From the NCBI GenBank assembly GCA_009923475.1, contig RFTM01000006.1, positions 1 to 15,290 of the forward strand: a stretch of DNA of 15,290 bases. The letters are read 5' to 3'. A program made the position numbers and the translations under genes. This document shows, in pieces, positions 1-6,138 of the stretch (position 1 is its first letter; each line of letters begins with the position of its first letter). The notes beneath the pieces are model-generated. The model was not told where the DNA came from and searched no databases. It saw nothing but the letters and a program-made list of their open reading frames with translations. This DNA comes from Gammaproteobacteria bacterium (GTDB lineage Bacteria; Pseudomonadota; Gammaproteobacteria; Steroidobacterales; Steroidobacteraceae).

Positions 1-252
1 GTAGAGCAGCAGCACCGTCGCCAACAAGGCGAACTCGAGGTAGGACTGCAACTTCGGCTGCGTCACGAACCCGAGCAGCGCCATCGCAAGCAAGACGGCC
101 GCGACCACGCCGACCAACACCCGCCGCGTCCCCTGCTGGCGCAGGCGCGAAGGCCGCGTGTCGTTGAGGCTGCGCAGCACCTCCGCCTCGGTCACGCCCT
201 CGAACCAGAAGAACCGGCTGCGGCGCTTGGCGCCCGTATCACCCGTGGTCAT
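1..252 (-). CDS. Membrane protein of unknown function, N-terminal part (cut by window edge)
   Basis: An ATG at 252-250 opens a frame that stays open to base 1 (84 codons seen; the rest lies outside the window). The first 43 or so residues are polar and basic and contain the segment RRSRFFWFEGVTEAEVLR. Two hydrophobic stretches follow, about residues 44-62 and from about 69 to the edge, so at least two membrane helices are expected with a cytoplasmic N-terminus. The start codon lies one base after the stop of the upstream HTH gene, so the two are surely co-transcribed. I do not recognise the family. Small XRE repressors of this type are often paired with short membrane proteins such as DUF2178-like ones, and that pairing is the only functional hint. 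No function is claimed. Confidence 0.7.
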   Translation of the reverse strand, partial: MTTGDTGAKRRSRFFWFEGVTEAEVLRSLNDTRPSRLRQQGTRRVLVGVVAAVLLAMALLGFVTQPKLQSYLEFALLATVLLLY

Positions 253-253
253 G

Positions 254-487
254 TCATTTCCCCTTCTTGAACGGTTTGATGGAGAAGAGCTCCGGCACCT
301 CGGCCTCGAGCGCCGCGGCGATCTTGAGCGCGAGCACGAGACTCGGGCTGTACTCGCCCCGCTCGAGGTAGCCCACCGTCTGGTAATGCACCCCGACCGC
401 ATCGGCGAGCTGCTGGCGCGTGAGGCCCTTGGCCACGCGCAGCTCCTCGACGCGGTTGAAGACGGGGTCTTCCTTCTGGCGGCTCAT
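254..487 (-). CDS. Small XRE-family helix-turn-helix transcriptional regulator
   Basis: A 77-residue DNA-binding protein made almost entirely of a Cro/CI-type helix-turn-helix. It starts MSRQKEDPVF and the HTH core (about residues 12-65) includes LRVAKGLTRQQLADAVGV, YQTVGYLERGEYSPS and LALKIAAALE, ending with the PELFSI motif common in the short YozG-like XRE group. I chose the ATG at 487 because homologous short regulators begin just before the helix NRVEELR. An in-frame ATG at 517 would add ten residues but would put the start inside the presumed promoter/operator. It is the first gene of a two-gene unit with the membrane protein that follows after one base. The palindrome at 497-508 directly upstream suggests self-repression, and the promoter placement implies a very short or absent leader. 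Its regulon beyond its own operon cannot be read from the sequence. Confidence 0.85.
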   Translation of the reverse strand: MSRQKEDPVFNRVEELRVAKGLTRQQLADAVGVHYQTVGYLERGEYSPSLVLALKIAAALEAEVPELFSIKPFKKGK

Positions 488-494
488 GATGGGG

Positions 495-525
495 ATAGCA
501 TATATGCTTAATAGCATTCATGCAA
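495..525 (-). promoter_or_regulatory. Promoter/operator of the HTH gene, with AGCAT/ATGCT half-sites
   Basis: An AT-rich island in GC-rich DNA. AGCATATATGCT (497-508) is a perfect 12-bp palindrome, and a third half-site AGCAT lies at 513-517, giving a second inverted pair ATGCT-TAAT-AGCAT (504-517). On the minus strand TTGCAT (525-520), a 17-base spacer and TATGCT (502-497) resemble a weak sigma-70 promoter. Transcription would then start at about 490, three bases before the HTH ATG. The palindrome covers the -10 box, as expected for autorepression. It could also affect amn, which diverges from here. The promoter and operator assignments are inferences. Confidence 0.5.
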
Positions 526-567
526 CATCTTTCCGCGGCCCGGCGGCTGCGTGGTAACTTCCGCGCC

Positions 568-1344
568 ATGAAGACCAAGCAAGAGATCGTCGACAACTGG
601 CTGCCGCGCTACACCGGCACCGCGCTCGGGGACTTCGGCGAGCACATCCTGCTCACCAACTTCGGCAACTACCTCGAGCTGTTCGCCAAGCAGACCGGCG
701 CCAACATCGTCGGCCGCGACCGGCCGATGCCGAACGCCACGGCCGACGGCATCACGATGATCAACTTCGGCATGGGCAGCGCCAATGCCGCGACGGTGAT
801 GGACCTGCTGTCGGCCATCACCCCGAAGGCCGTGCTGCTGCTCGGCAAGTGCGGCGGCCTGAAGAAGAAGAACCAGATCGGCGACCTCGTGCTGCCGATC
901 GCGGCGATCCGCGGCGAGGGCACCTCCGACGACTACCTGCTCCCGGAGGTCCCCGCCCTGCCCGCCTTCAGCCTGCAGCGCGCGGTGTCGACCATGATCC
1001 GCGACCTCGACTCCGACTACTGGACCGGCACGGTGTACACCACCAACCGCCGGGTCTGGGAGCACGATGACGAGTTCAAGGAATACCTGCGCCAGACGCG
1101 CTGCATGGCCATCGACATGGAGACCGCGACCATCTTCGCCGCGGGCTTCGCGAACTCGATCCCCTCAGGCGCGCTGCTGCTGGTGAGCGACCAGCCGATG
1201 GTGCCGGAGGGCGTGAAGACCGAGGCGTCGGACAGGAAGGTGACGGACGTCTTCGTGGAGAAGCACATCCGCATCGGCATCGAGGCGCTGCGCCTCATCC
1301 GCCGCCACGGCAAAAGCGTCAAGCACCTGCGCTTCGACGAGTAG
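568..1344 (+). CDS. amn: AMP nucleosidase, short form
   Basis: Hydrolyses AMP to adenine and ribose 5-phosphate, a cytoplasmic step of purine salvage and adenylate control. The 258-residue protein is one nucleoside-phosphorylase-like domain. Visible motifs are GMGSANA (68-74), LLGKCGGL (91-98), IDMETAT (182-188), which contacts the sugar in this fold, and LVSDQP (205-210), whose Asp208 is the expected catalytic acid. E. coli Amn is about 480 residues with an extra N-terminal regulatory domain. This protein lacks that domain and matches the short AMN-like group best known from Bacteroidetes. The start at 568 gives the family-like N-terminus MKTKQEIV; an in-frame ATG at 520 would add 16 Arg/Ala-rich residues and lies next to the HTH operator. 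No clear Shine-Dalgarno is seen. It is transcribed away from the HTH gene and converges on the hydrolase gene. The subfamily is fairly sure; AMP specificity against other nucleotides is inferred. Confidence 0.88.
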   Translation: MKTKQEIVDNWLPRYTGTALGDFGEHILLTNFGNYLELFAKQTGANIVGRDRPMPNATADGITMINFGMGSANAATVMDLLSAITPKAVLLLGKCGGLKKKNQIGDLVLPIAAIRGEGTSDDYLLPEVPALPAFSLQRAVSTMIRDLDSDYWTGTVYTTNRRVWEHDDEFKEYLRQTRCMAIDMETATIFAAGFANSIPSGALLLVSDQPMVPEGVKTEASDRKVTDVFVEKHIRIGIEALRLIRRHGKSVKHLRFDE

Positions 1345-1360
1345 CGCGACGGACGCGCGC

Positions 1361-1374
1361 GGCGACCGGTCGCC
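1361..1374. terminator. Perfect palindrome between convergent genes, possible bidirectional terminator
   Basis: GGCGACCGGTCGCC is a perfect 14-base palindrome that can fold as a 5-bp GC stem with a CCGG loop. It sits 17 bases after the amn stop and directly abuts the stop of the hydrolase gene on the other strand. There is no T tract on either side, so termination is inferred from position only. Confidence 0.4.
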
Positions 1375-2112
1375 TCAGCGGAAGACCTTCGCCCAGAAGG
1401 ACTTCATGTCTTCCCAGGAGTCGCGGTCGGCCTTCTCGTCGTAGGCGAGCGGCAGGTTGTTCTTCTTGCCCTTCTCGGTGGCCTCGGGGTTGGTGAAGCC
1501 GTGCTTCGCGCCCGGGTAGGAGACGAACTGGTAATCGACGCCCAGCGCCTGCATCTCCTTGTGGAAATCGGCCTGGTCCTCGGCGGGCACGAGCCCGTCG
1601 GCCTCGCCGTGGCAGATGAGCACCGCCGGCTTGAAATCGCCGGGCTTGGCCTGGTGCGCGGCGGTGAGCGCGCCGTGGAAGCTGACCACGCCGCGCAGCG
1701 GCACGCCGATGCGGCCCATGTGCAGCGACAGCGCGCCGCCGAGGCAATAACCCATCGCGCCGATGCGCTCGCCGTCGACCAGCGGGTGCTTGCGCAGCTG
1801 GTCGTAAGCCGCGCGCAACCGCTCACCGAGCGCCGGCACGTCCGTGAACAGGCCGCCCATCAGGCTGCCCGCCTCGGCCGCGTCCGCGGCCTCGCGCCCG
1901 TCGCCGTAGACGTCGACGGCGAGCGCGACGAAACCGAGCCCCGCGAGCTCGCGCGCCCGGCGGCGCGCGTAATCATTGAGGCCCCACCACTCCGGCAGCA
2001 CCAGCACGCCGGGACGCTTGCCCTCGCGGGCGGGATCCCAGGCGATGTAGCTCGCGAGCTCGCGGCCACCGGCGGTGTAGCGCAGGACTTCGGAACGGGA
2101 GGCGTCGGGCAT
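1375..2112 (-). CDS. Dienelactone hydrolase family alpha/beta hydrolase
   Basis: A 245-residue, single-domain hydrolase of the dienelactone hydrolase (DLH) family, presumably cytoplasmic (no signal peptide). The Cys-His-Asp triad is complete: Cys123 in GYCLGG, Asp172 in HGEADGLV and His204 in GAKHGF. Glu41 in LPEWWGL corresponds to the active-site glutamate that activates the cysteine in classical DLH. The length is normal for the family (about 230-250). The classical enzyme opens dienelactone in chlorocatechol breakdown, but no ring-cleavage or maleylacetate reductase genes are present here, so the substrate is unknown and general esterase or lactonase activity is as likely. It appears to be a single-gene unit, convergent with amn and divergent from trmB across a 137-base gap. 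The start at 2112 fits the family N-terminus; no strong ribosome site is visible. Confidence 0.9.
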   Translation of the reverse strand: MPDASRSEVLRYTAGGRELASYIAWDPAREGKRPGVLVLPEWWGLNDYARRRARELAGLGFVALAVDVYGDGREAADAAEAGSLMGGLFTDVPALGERLRAAYDQLRKHPLVDGERIGAMGYCLGGALSLHMGRIGVPLRGVVSFHGALTAAHQAKPGDFKPAVLICHGEADGLVPAEDQADFHKEMQALGVDYQFVSYPGAKHGFTNPEATEKGKKNNLPLAYDEKADRDSWEDMKSFWAKVFR

Positions 2113-2231
2113 GATGTCTTACCGGGTCGAGGGGTCAGGGGGGGATGCGCACTTTCGCAATTCGGAGGCCTGTCGCGCAAGCGTCCGGCCCGGTGTGCGC
2201 CACCGCACGGTCCACGCGCGCCCCGGCGCGC

Positions 2232-2240
2232 TGCCATAAT
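2232..2240 (+). promoter_or_regulatory. Extended -10 promoter element of trmB
   Basis: TGCCATAAT fits the extended -10 consensus TGnTATAAT with one mismatch and is the most AT-rich spot in the GC-rich gap before trmB. No good -35 is seen 17 bases upstream, which extended -10 promoters do not require. Transcription would begin near 2247, only two to four bases before the trmB ATG, so the mRNA would be practically leaderless. The assignment is an inference. Confidence 0.45.
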
Positions 2241-2249
2241 GGCCGCGTG

Positions 2250-2987
2250 ATGGACCAGACCGACGAAGACAGGCCGCAGGCGGACGCCCCGCGGCGCCGC
2301 ATCCGCAGCTTCGTGCTGCGCGCCGGCCGCATCACGCCCGCCCAGCAGCGCGCCCTGGACGAGGTCTGGCCTCGGCTCGGCATCGACATCCCCGCGCCCG
2401 GCACGGCGCAGACCGCCCCGGCGATTTCTTTGGACTGGGACGCGGTCTTCGGCCGCCGCGCGCCGCGGACGCTGGAGATCGGCTTCGGCAACGGCGAGAA
2501 CCTGCTGGCGCTGGCCGCGGCGCATCCCGAGCGCGACTTCATCGGCGTCGAGGTGCATCGCGCGGGCGTCGGCCACCTGCTGCTGCGCGCGGACGAGGCC
2601 GGGCTCGCCAACCTGCGCGTCATCTGCCACGACGCCGTCGAGGTGCTGGAGCGGCACGTTGCGCCCGCCTCGCTCGACGAGGTGCTGGTGCTCTTCCCCG
2701 ACCCCTGGCACAAGAAGCGCCATCACAAGCGCCGCCTGATACAGCTGGCGTTCGTGGACCTCGTGGTCTCGCGGCTGCGGCCGGGCGGTCGCCTGCAGCT
2801 CGCCACCGACTGGGAACCCTACGCGCAGCAGATGCTGGAAGTGCTCTCGGCCTGCCCCGCGCTGCGCAACCTCGCGTCCGACGGCGGCTTCGTGCCGCGC
2901 CCCGGCTGGCGCGCGCTGACGCGCTTCGAGCGCCGCGGCCATCGCCTCGGCCACGGGGTCTGGGACCTGTCGTTCGGGAAGGCCTGA
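2250..2987 (+). CDS. trmB: tRNA (guanine-N7)-methyltransferase TrmB
   Basis: Methylates N7 of G46 in the variable loop of tRNA using S-adenosylmethionine; acts in the cytoplasm. The 245-residue protein has the full TrmB signature: SAM motif I EIGFGNG (76-82), acidic motif II residue Glu101 in GVEVH, Asp128 before the next strand, the family hallmark [14 protein letters not shown] (149-162), TDWE (186-189) and the C-terminal tRNA-contacting ALTRFERRG (222-230). The N-terminal 60 residues carry the usual [10 protein letters not shown] stretch. The ATG at 2250 gives a normal length; the frame is open upstream to 2145, but that region is promoter-like and translates to low-complexity sequence. 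It is apparently a single-gene unit, divergent from the hydrolase gene and convergent with marC. YggH/TrmB is usually beside mutY-yggX or thiazole genes in Gammaproteobacteria; here it is not. Confidence 0.96.
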   Translation: MDQTDEDRPQADAPRRRIRSFVLRAGRITPAQQRALDEVWPRLGIDIPAPGTAQTAPAISLDWDAVFGRRAPRTLEIGFGNGENLLALAAAHPERDFIGVEVHRAGVGHLLLRADEAGLANLRVICHDAVEVLERHVAPASLDEVLVLFPDPWHKKRHHKRRLIQLAFVDLVVSRLRPGGRLQLATDWEPYAQQMLEVLSACPALRNLASDGGFVPRPGWRALTRFERRGHRLGHGVWDLSFGKA

Positions 2988-2994
2988 ACCGCGC

Positions 2995-3020
2995 CGGCCG
3001 CGCGGCGCAAGGCGCGGCCG
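2995..3020. terminator. GC-rich hairpin between trmB and marC, possible bidirectional terminator
   Basis: CGGCCGCGC (2995-3003) pairs perfectly with GCGCGGCCG (3012-3020) around an 8-base loop. It begins seven bases after the trmB stop and ends directly at the marC stop on the other strand. Its position suggests it terminates or protects both transcripts; no T tract follows, so intrinsic termination is not certain. Confidence 0.45.
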
Positions 3021-3662
3021 TCAGCCGCCCGCCGCGATGCCGAAACTCGCGCGCACGCCGTCCACCACGAACTGCACCGCGAGCGCGCCGAGCACCACGC
3101 CGAGCAGCCGGTTGATGACGTTGGTGCCGGTCACGCCGAGCAGCCGCGTCAGCCGGTCCGCCCCCAGCATGACGACCAGCGCGATCGCGAGCACCGCGAG
3201 CGCCGCCGTCAGCAGCGTGGCGAACATCAGCGGCTGCTGCAGCACCGACACCGGGCCGAACCACAGCAGGATGGTGGTCAGCGCGCCGGGGCCCGACATG
3301 AACGGGAAGGCGAGCGGGAACACGGAGATGTCGGCGCGGCGACGGCTCTCCGCCTGCTCGTCGGTCGAGGTGCGCGTGCCCGACTCGCGGGCGAACACCA
3401 TCTCGAGGGCCACGAGGAACAGCAGCAATCCGCCGAAGATGCGGAACGAGTCGATGCTGATGCCCATCGCCGAAAGGAAGCCGGCGCCGCTCAGCGCGAA
3501 GCCGATGATGATGCCGGCGGCCACCAGCACCGACTTGACGGCCATGCGGCGGCGGTAGGCGGCGTTCGCGCCCTCGGTGAGACCCGCGAACACGGGCACC
3601 AGCGCGATCGGGTCGACCACGACGAAGAACACCACGAAGAATTTGAGGAACTGTTCGAGCAT
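3021..3662 (-). CDS. MarC family (UPF0056) integral membrane protein
   Basis: A 213-residue inner-membrane protein of the MarC/YchE/YhgN family with about six hydrophobic segments. The N-terminal stretch with FFVVVDPIALVPVF (about 9-22), the IFGGLLLFLVALEMVF segment (about 75-90), AFPFMSGPGALTT (about 118-130) and the C-terminal TNVINRLLGVVLGALAVQF (about 180-198) are all typical, and the length matches (about 200-215). The biological role of the family is unsettled: the early link of MarC to multiple antibiotic resistance was not supported later, and transporter function is only predicted. It is the last gene of the xthA-ampG-Rieske operon and starts ten bases after the Rieske stop. Family membership is certain; function is not. 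Confidence 0.93.
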   Translation of the reverse strand: MLEQFLKFFVVFFVVVDPIALVPVFAGLTEGANAAYRRRMAVKSVLVAAGIIIGFALSGAGFLSAMGISIDSFRIFGGLLLFLVALEMVFARESGTRTSTDEQAESRRRADISVFPLAFPFMSGPGALTTILLWFGPVSVLQQPLMFATLLTAALAVLAIALVVMLGADRLTRLLGVTGTNVINRLLGVVLGALAVQFVVDGVRASFGIAAGG

Positions 3663-3672
3663 GGCGAGCCGT

Positions 3673-4089
3673 TCAATCGCCGCCGGACGGCGCGACAGGC
3701 GCGGCGGCGGGGCGCGGATTGTCGCCGTTCATGGGCCCTTCCACCAGCCTCACGACGCCGTCGGCATCCGCCGACACCGCAAGCGGGCGCAACGAGCGCC
3801 CGGGACAGGGTCCGGCGATGCAGCGGCCGGTCGACGGCTCGAACAGCGCGCCGTGCGACGAGCAGACGATGGCCCTGCGGTCGGCCGTGAGGAACCGGTG
3901 CGGCAGCAGGTCGAGCGGATGCCCGGCATGGGGGCAGCTGTTGAAGTAGGCGCGCAGACCGCCGTCCGGCAGCGCGACCACGAGGCCGCGCAGCGGCCAG
4001 TCGCCCTCGCCCACGCTGAACCCGCGGGCGCCGTGCTCGGCGAGCTCGGCGAGCGTGCAGACCGCCGCCCCTGCCACCGTCCCGCTCAT
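3673..4089 (-). CDS. Small Rieske [2Fe-2S] ferredoxin-like protein
   Basis: A 138-residue soluble protein with one Rieske domain. The cluster ligands are visible as Cys52-x-His54 (SCPHAGHP) and Cys76-x-x-His79 (VCSSHGALFEP), spaced 21 residues apart between the two pairs, as in Rieske ferredoxins of the NirD/BphF type. The following GRCIAGPCPGRSL is the typical closing part of the fold. Such proteins shuttle electrons to oxygenases or act as redox subunits, but no oxygenase or reductase gene is nearby, so its partner is unknown. The start codon at 4089 overlaps the stop of the AmpG-like gene (ATGA), implying coupled translation; an in-frame ATG farther upstream at 4155 lies inside the ampG coding region and would add non-Rieske sequence. 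The last 20 residues are Pro/Ala-rich and probably disordered. Confidence 0.88.
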   Translation of the reverse strand: MSGTVAGAAVCTLAELAEHGARGFSVGEGDWPLRGLVVALPDGGLRAYFNSCPHAGHPLDLLPHRFLTADRRAIVCSSHGALFEPSTGRCIAGPCPGRSLRPLAVSADADGVVRLVEGPMNGDNPRPAAAPVAPSGGD

Positions 4090-5357
4090 GCGCCCGACGA
4101 CGCGCGGCCCGCGCTGCCCAAGGCCTCGTCGACCGTCCCGCGTCGCCACATCCACCAGAAGATCAGCACGCCGGGCACGGCGGCCACGGTGGTCAGCAGG
4201 TAGAACTTCACGTAGCCCAGCGACTCGATGAGCGCGCCGGCGGTGGCCCCGGTGAGCACGCGCCCGACCACGCTCGCGGCCGCCGAGACCAGCGCGTACT
4301 GCGCGGCCGTGTAGCGCAGGTTGCAGAGCGCCGACAGGTACGCGACCACCACCACGCCGCCGTAGCCGCTCGCGAAGTTCTCGAAGCCGATCGCCGCGGC
4401 GAGGCCGGGGTTGCTGTGGCCCGCGGCGGCGAGCGCCGCGAAGGAGAGGTTCGAGAGGGCCATCAAGACGAGCGCGAGCAGCACGGCGCGCGCGAGGCCG
4501 AGCCGCTCATAGAGGATGCCGCCGACGAAGATGCCGACGAGGAAGGCCCAGAACCCGACGCCCACGTCGTACACCGCGATCTCGTCGTTGCTGTAGCCCA
4601 TGTCGTTGAACAGCAGCCGGAAGGTGAGGTTGGCGAGCGTGTCGCCGACCTTGTGGACGAGGATGAAGGCGAGCACCAGCGCCGCGCCGGGCCGCGTCAG
4701 GAAATCCCGGAACGGGCCCTCGATCGAGCGCCACACCTCGCCCGGCCCGCGTTTCTGCGCGACCGCTTCGTGCCGCGGCGGTTCGCCCACCCGCAGCGCC
4801 GTGAGCATCGCGGGCAGCGCGAAGGCGGCGCAGGCGATGTAAGCCGCCTGCCATCCCTCGCGCGCCGCGATGAAGAGCGCGAGCGCACCGGCCGCCGCCG
4901 AGCCGATGCGCCAGCCGTACTGCGACATCCCCGAGCCGATGCCGAGCTGCGAGGGCTGCAGCGTCTCGATGCGGTAGGCGTCGATGACGATGTCGAAGGT
5001 GGCGCCCGCGATGCCGAGCAGCACCGCGGCGACCACCGTCGCCCGCAGGCTCGCGCGCGGGTCGACCAGCGCGAGGTTGACGACCGCCGCGATGACCAAT
5101 GCGCCCGCGAACAGCATCCACGACACGCGCTGGCCGAGCCGGCCGATGACGGGCAGGCGCACGCCGTCGACGATCCAGGCCCAGAAGACCTTGAGGTTGT
5201 AGACGAGGAAGGCGAGCGCGAACGCGGTGATGGTCTTCTTGTCGATGCCGTCCTGCGCGAGGCGCGTGGTGAGCGTCGCGCCGATGAGCGCGTAGGGGAA
5301 CCCCGAGGAGATCCCGATGAAGAACGCCGCCAGCGGCTCGCGCGCGAGCAGGTTCAA
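4086..5357 (-). CDS. ampG: AmpG-like muropeptide permease (MFS), TTG start
   Basis: An inner-membrane major facilitator of about 423 residues, best matched to AmpG, which imports GlcNAc-1,6-anhydro-MurNAc peptides released during peptidoglycan turnover and thereby feeds wall recycling and, where present, AmpR/ampC signalling. The N-terminus has REPLAAFFIGISSGFPYALIG, like the AmpG opening RxPxAxxxxGFxSGLPLAL. Further matches are TFDIVIDAYRIETL (AmpG has QDIVFDAW), YGWRIGSAAAGALALF and REGWQAAY, then DMGYSNDEIAVYD and FWAFLVGIFVGG in the C-half. About twelve membrane helices are visible. No ATG or GTG is usable near the homologous start; the TTG at 5357-5355 overlaps the xthA stop as TTGA and places the start correctly. 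The gene ends in an ATGA overlap with the Rieske gene. No ampR or ampC is in the window. AmpG-type assignment is good, substrate is inferred. Confidence 0.87.
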   Translation of the reverse strand: MNLLAREPLAAFFIGISSGFPYALIGATLTTRLAQDGIDKKTITAFALAFLVYNLKVFWAWIVDGVRLPVIGRLGQRVSWMLFAGALVIAAVVNLALVDPRASLRATVVAAVLLGIAGATFDIVIDAYRIETLQPSQLGIGSGMSQYGWRIGSAAAGALALFIAAREGWQAAYIACAAFALPAMLTALRVGEPPRHEAVAQKRGPGEVWRSIEGPFRDFLTRPGAALVLAFILVHKVGDTLANLTFRLLFNDMGYSNDEIAVYDVGVGFWAFLVGIFVGGILYERLGLARAVLLALVLMALSNLSFAALAAAGHSNPGLAAAIGFENFASGYGGVVVVAYLSALCNLRYTAAQYALVSAAASVVGRVLTGATAGALIESLGYVKFYLLTTVAAVPGVLIFWWMWRRGTVDEALGSAGRASSGA

Positions 5358-6121
5358 AGATCGTAGTCCATCACGAGCGGCGCATGGTCCGAGAAACGGC
5401 TCGCCTTGTGGATGTGCGCGGCGCGCGCCGCGCCCGCGAGCGCCTTGCTGCCGACCTGGTAGTCGATGCGCCAACCGACGTTCTTGGCCCAGGCCTGCCC
5501 GCGGTTCGACCACCAGGTGTAATGGTCGGGCCCCGGTTCGACCTCGCGGAACGTGTCGACGAAGCCCAGCGTGCCGAACAGCTCGTCCATCCACGCCCGC
5601 TCCTCGGGCAGGAAGCCGCTGTTCTTGCGGTTGGACTTCCAGTTGCGCAGGTCGATCTCCTTGTGGGCGATGTTCCAGTCGCCGCAGAGCAGCACCGGTT
5701 CGCGCCGCCGGCGCAAGCGCTGCAGCTGCGGCAGGAACGCCTCGAGGAAGCGGAACTTGGAGGCCTGCCGCTCGGGCCCCGACGACCCGGAGGGCAGGTA
5801 CAAGGACACGACGGAGATGCCGGGCAGCCGCGCCTCGAGGTAGCGGCCCTCGCGGTCGAACTCGTCCACGCCGAAGCCGCGGATCACCTCGCGGGGCTTC
5901 TGCCGGCAATAGAGGGCGGTGCCCGAGTAGCCGGGACGCTCGGCATCGAAGAAGTAGCGGTGGTAGCCGGGCAGGTCGATGTCGTGGCCCTCGAGCTGCG
6001 GCTCGTGGGCCTTGGTCTCCTGCAGGCAGACCACGTCGGCGTCCTGCTCCCGCAGCCAGGCGAAGGCGCCCTTGGCGGCGGCGGAGCGGATGCCGTTGGC
6101 GTTCAGGGTGACGACGCGCAC
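5354..6121 (-). CDS. xthA: Exodeoxyribonuclease III (ExoA/Crc-like branch), GTG start
   Basis: A Mg-dependent AP endonuclease and 3'-5' exonuclease of base-excision repair, 255 residues, cytoplasmic. All catalytic positions are present: Asn9 in NANGIR, Glu35 in LQETK, Tyr108 in SLYLPSG, Asp148 and Asn150 in GDWNIAH, Asp220 in GWRIDY, and Asp245-His246 in SDHAP. The segments [18 protein letters not shown] and [18 protein letters not shown] place it in the branch that also contains Pseudomonas Crc, whose active site is degenerate; here the active site is intact, so it should be a real nuclease. The first codon is GTG (6121-6119). The start is fixed by the family N-terminus [10 protein letters not shown], and the nearby ATG on this strand (6133-6131 region) is out of frame. 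It heads the operon xthA-ampG-Rieske-marC and diverges from pyrE, as crc does in Pseudomonas, across only 17 bases. Confidence 0.95.
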   Translation of the reverse strand: MRVVTLNANGIRSAAAKGAFAWLREQDADVVCLQETKAHEPQLEGHDIDLPGYHRYFFDAERPGYSGTALYCRQKPREVIRGFGVDEFDREGRYLEARLPGISVVSLYLPSGSSGPERQASKFRFLEAFLPQLQRLRRRREPVLLCGDWNIAHKEIDLRNWKSNRKNSGFLPEERAWMDELFGTLGFVDTFREVEPGPDHYTWWSNRGQAWAKNVGWRIDYQVGSKALAGAARAAHIHKASRFSDHAPLVMDYDL

Positions 6122-6138
6122 GGGAGTATCATAGCGGC
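6122..6138. promoter_or_regulatory. 17-base divergent promoter region between xthA and pyrE
   Basis: The whole gap between the two start codons is 17 bases. Its only AT-rich part reads as TATCAT (6127-6132) on the plus strand and TATGAT (6133-6128) on the minus strand, each five of six to the -10 consensus. If used, transcription in both directions would start at or within a base or two of the pyrE ATG and xthA GTG. A GGGAG at 6122-6126 is 12 bases from the pyrE ATG and could serve as a weak Shine-Dalgarno if transcription starts inside xthA instead. No convincing -35 was found for either direction. The promoter calls are inferred. Confidence 0.4.

Noticed and set aside
254..517. HTH protein plus membrane protein as a toxin-antitoxin or prophage remnant
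   Set aside because: No toxin domain, no phage gene and no integration signs are seen; a regulator/membrane-protein pair is the simpler reading.
520..567. Alternative upstream start of amn at 520
   Set aside because: The extra 16 residues are Arg/Ala-rich, unlike the family, and the codons overlap the putative HTH promoter.
1375..2112. A chloroaromatic degradation cluster based on the dienelactone hydrolase
   Set aside because: No catechol dioxygenase, cycloisomerase or maleylacetate reductase is near; the family is broad and often unrelated to aromatics.
2145..2249. Alternative upstream start of trmB at 2145
   Set aside because: The added residues have no TrmB similarity and include the extended -10 element; the ATG at 2250 gives the usual length.
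5358..5909. Upstream extension of the AmpG-like frame through xthA
   Set aside because: It is the out-of-frame shadow of xthA; no helix or AmpG similarity exists before the TTG at 5357.
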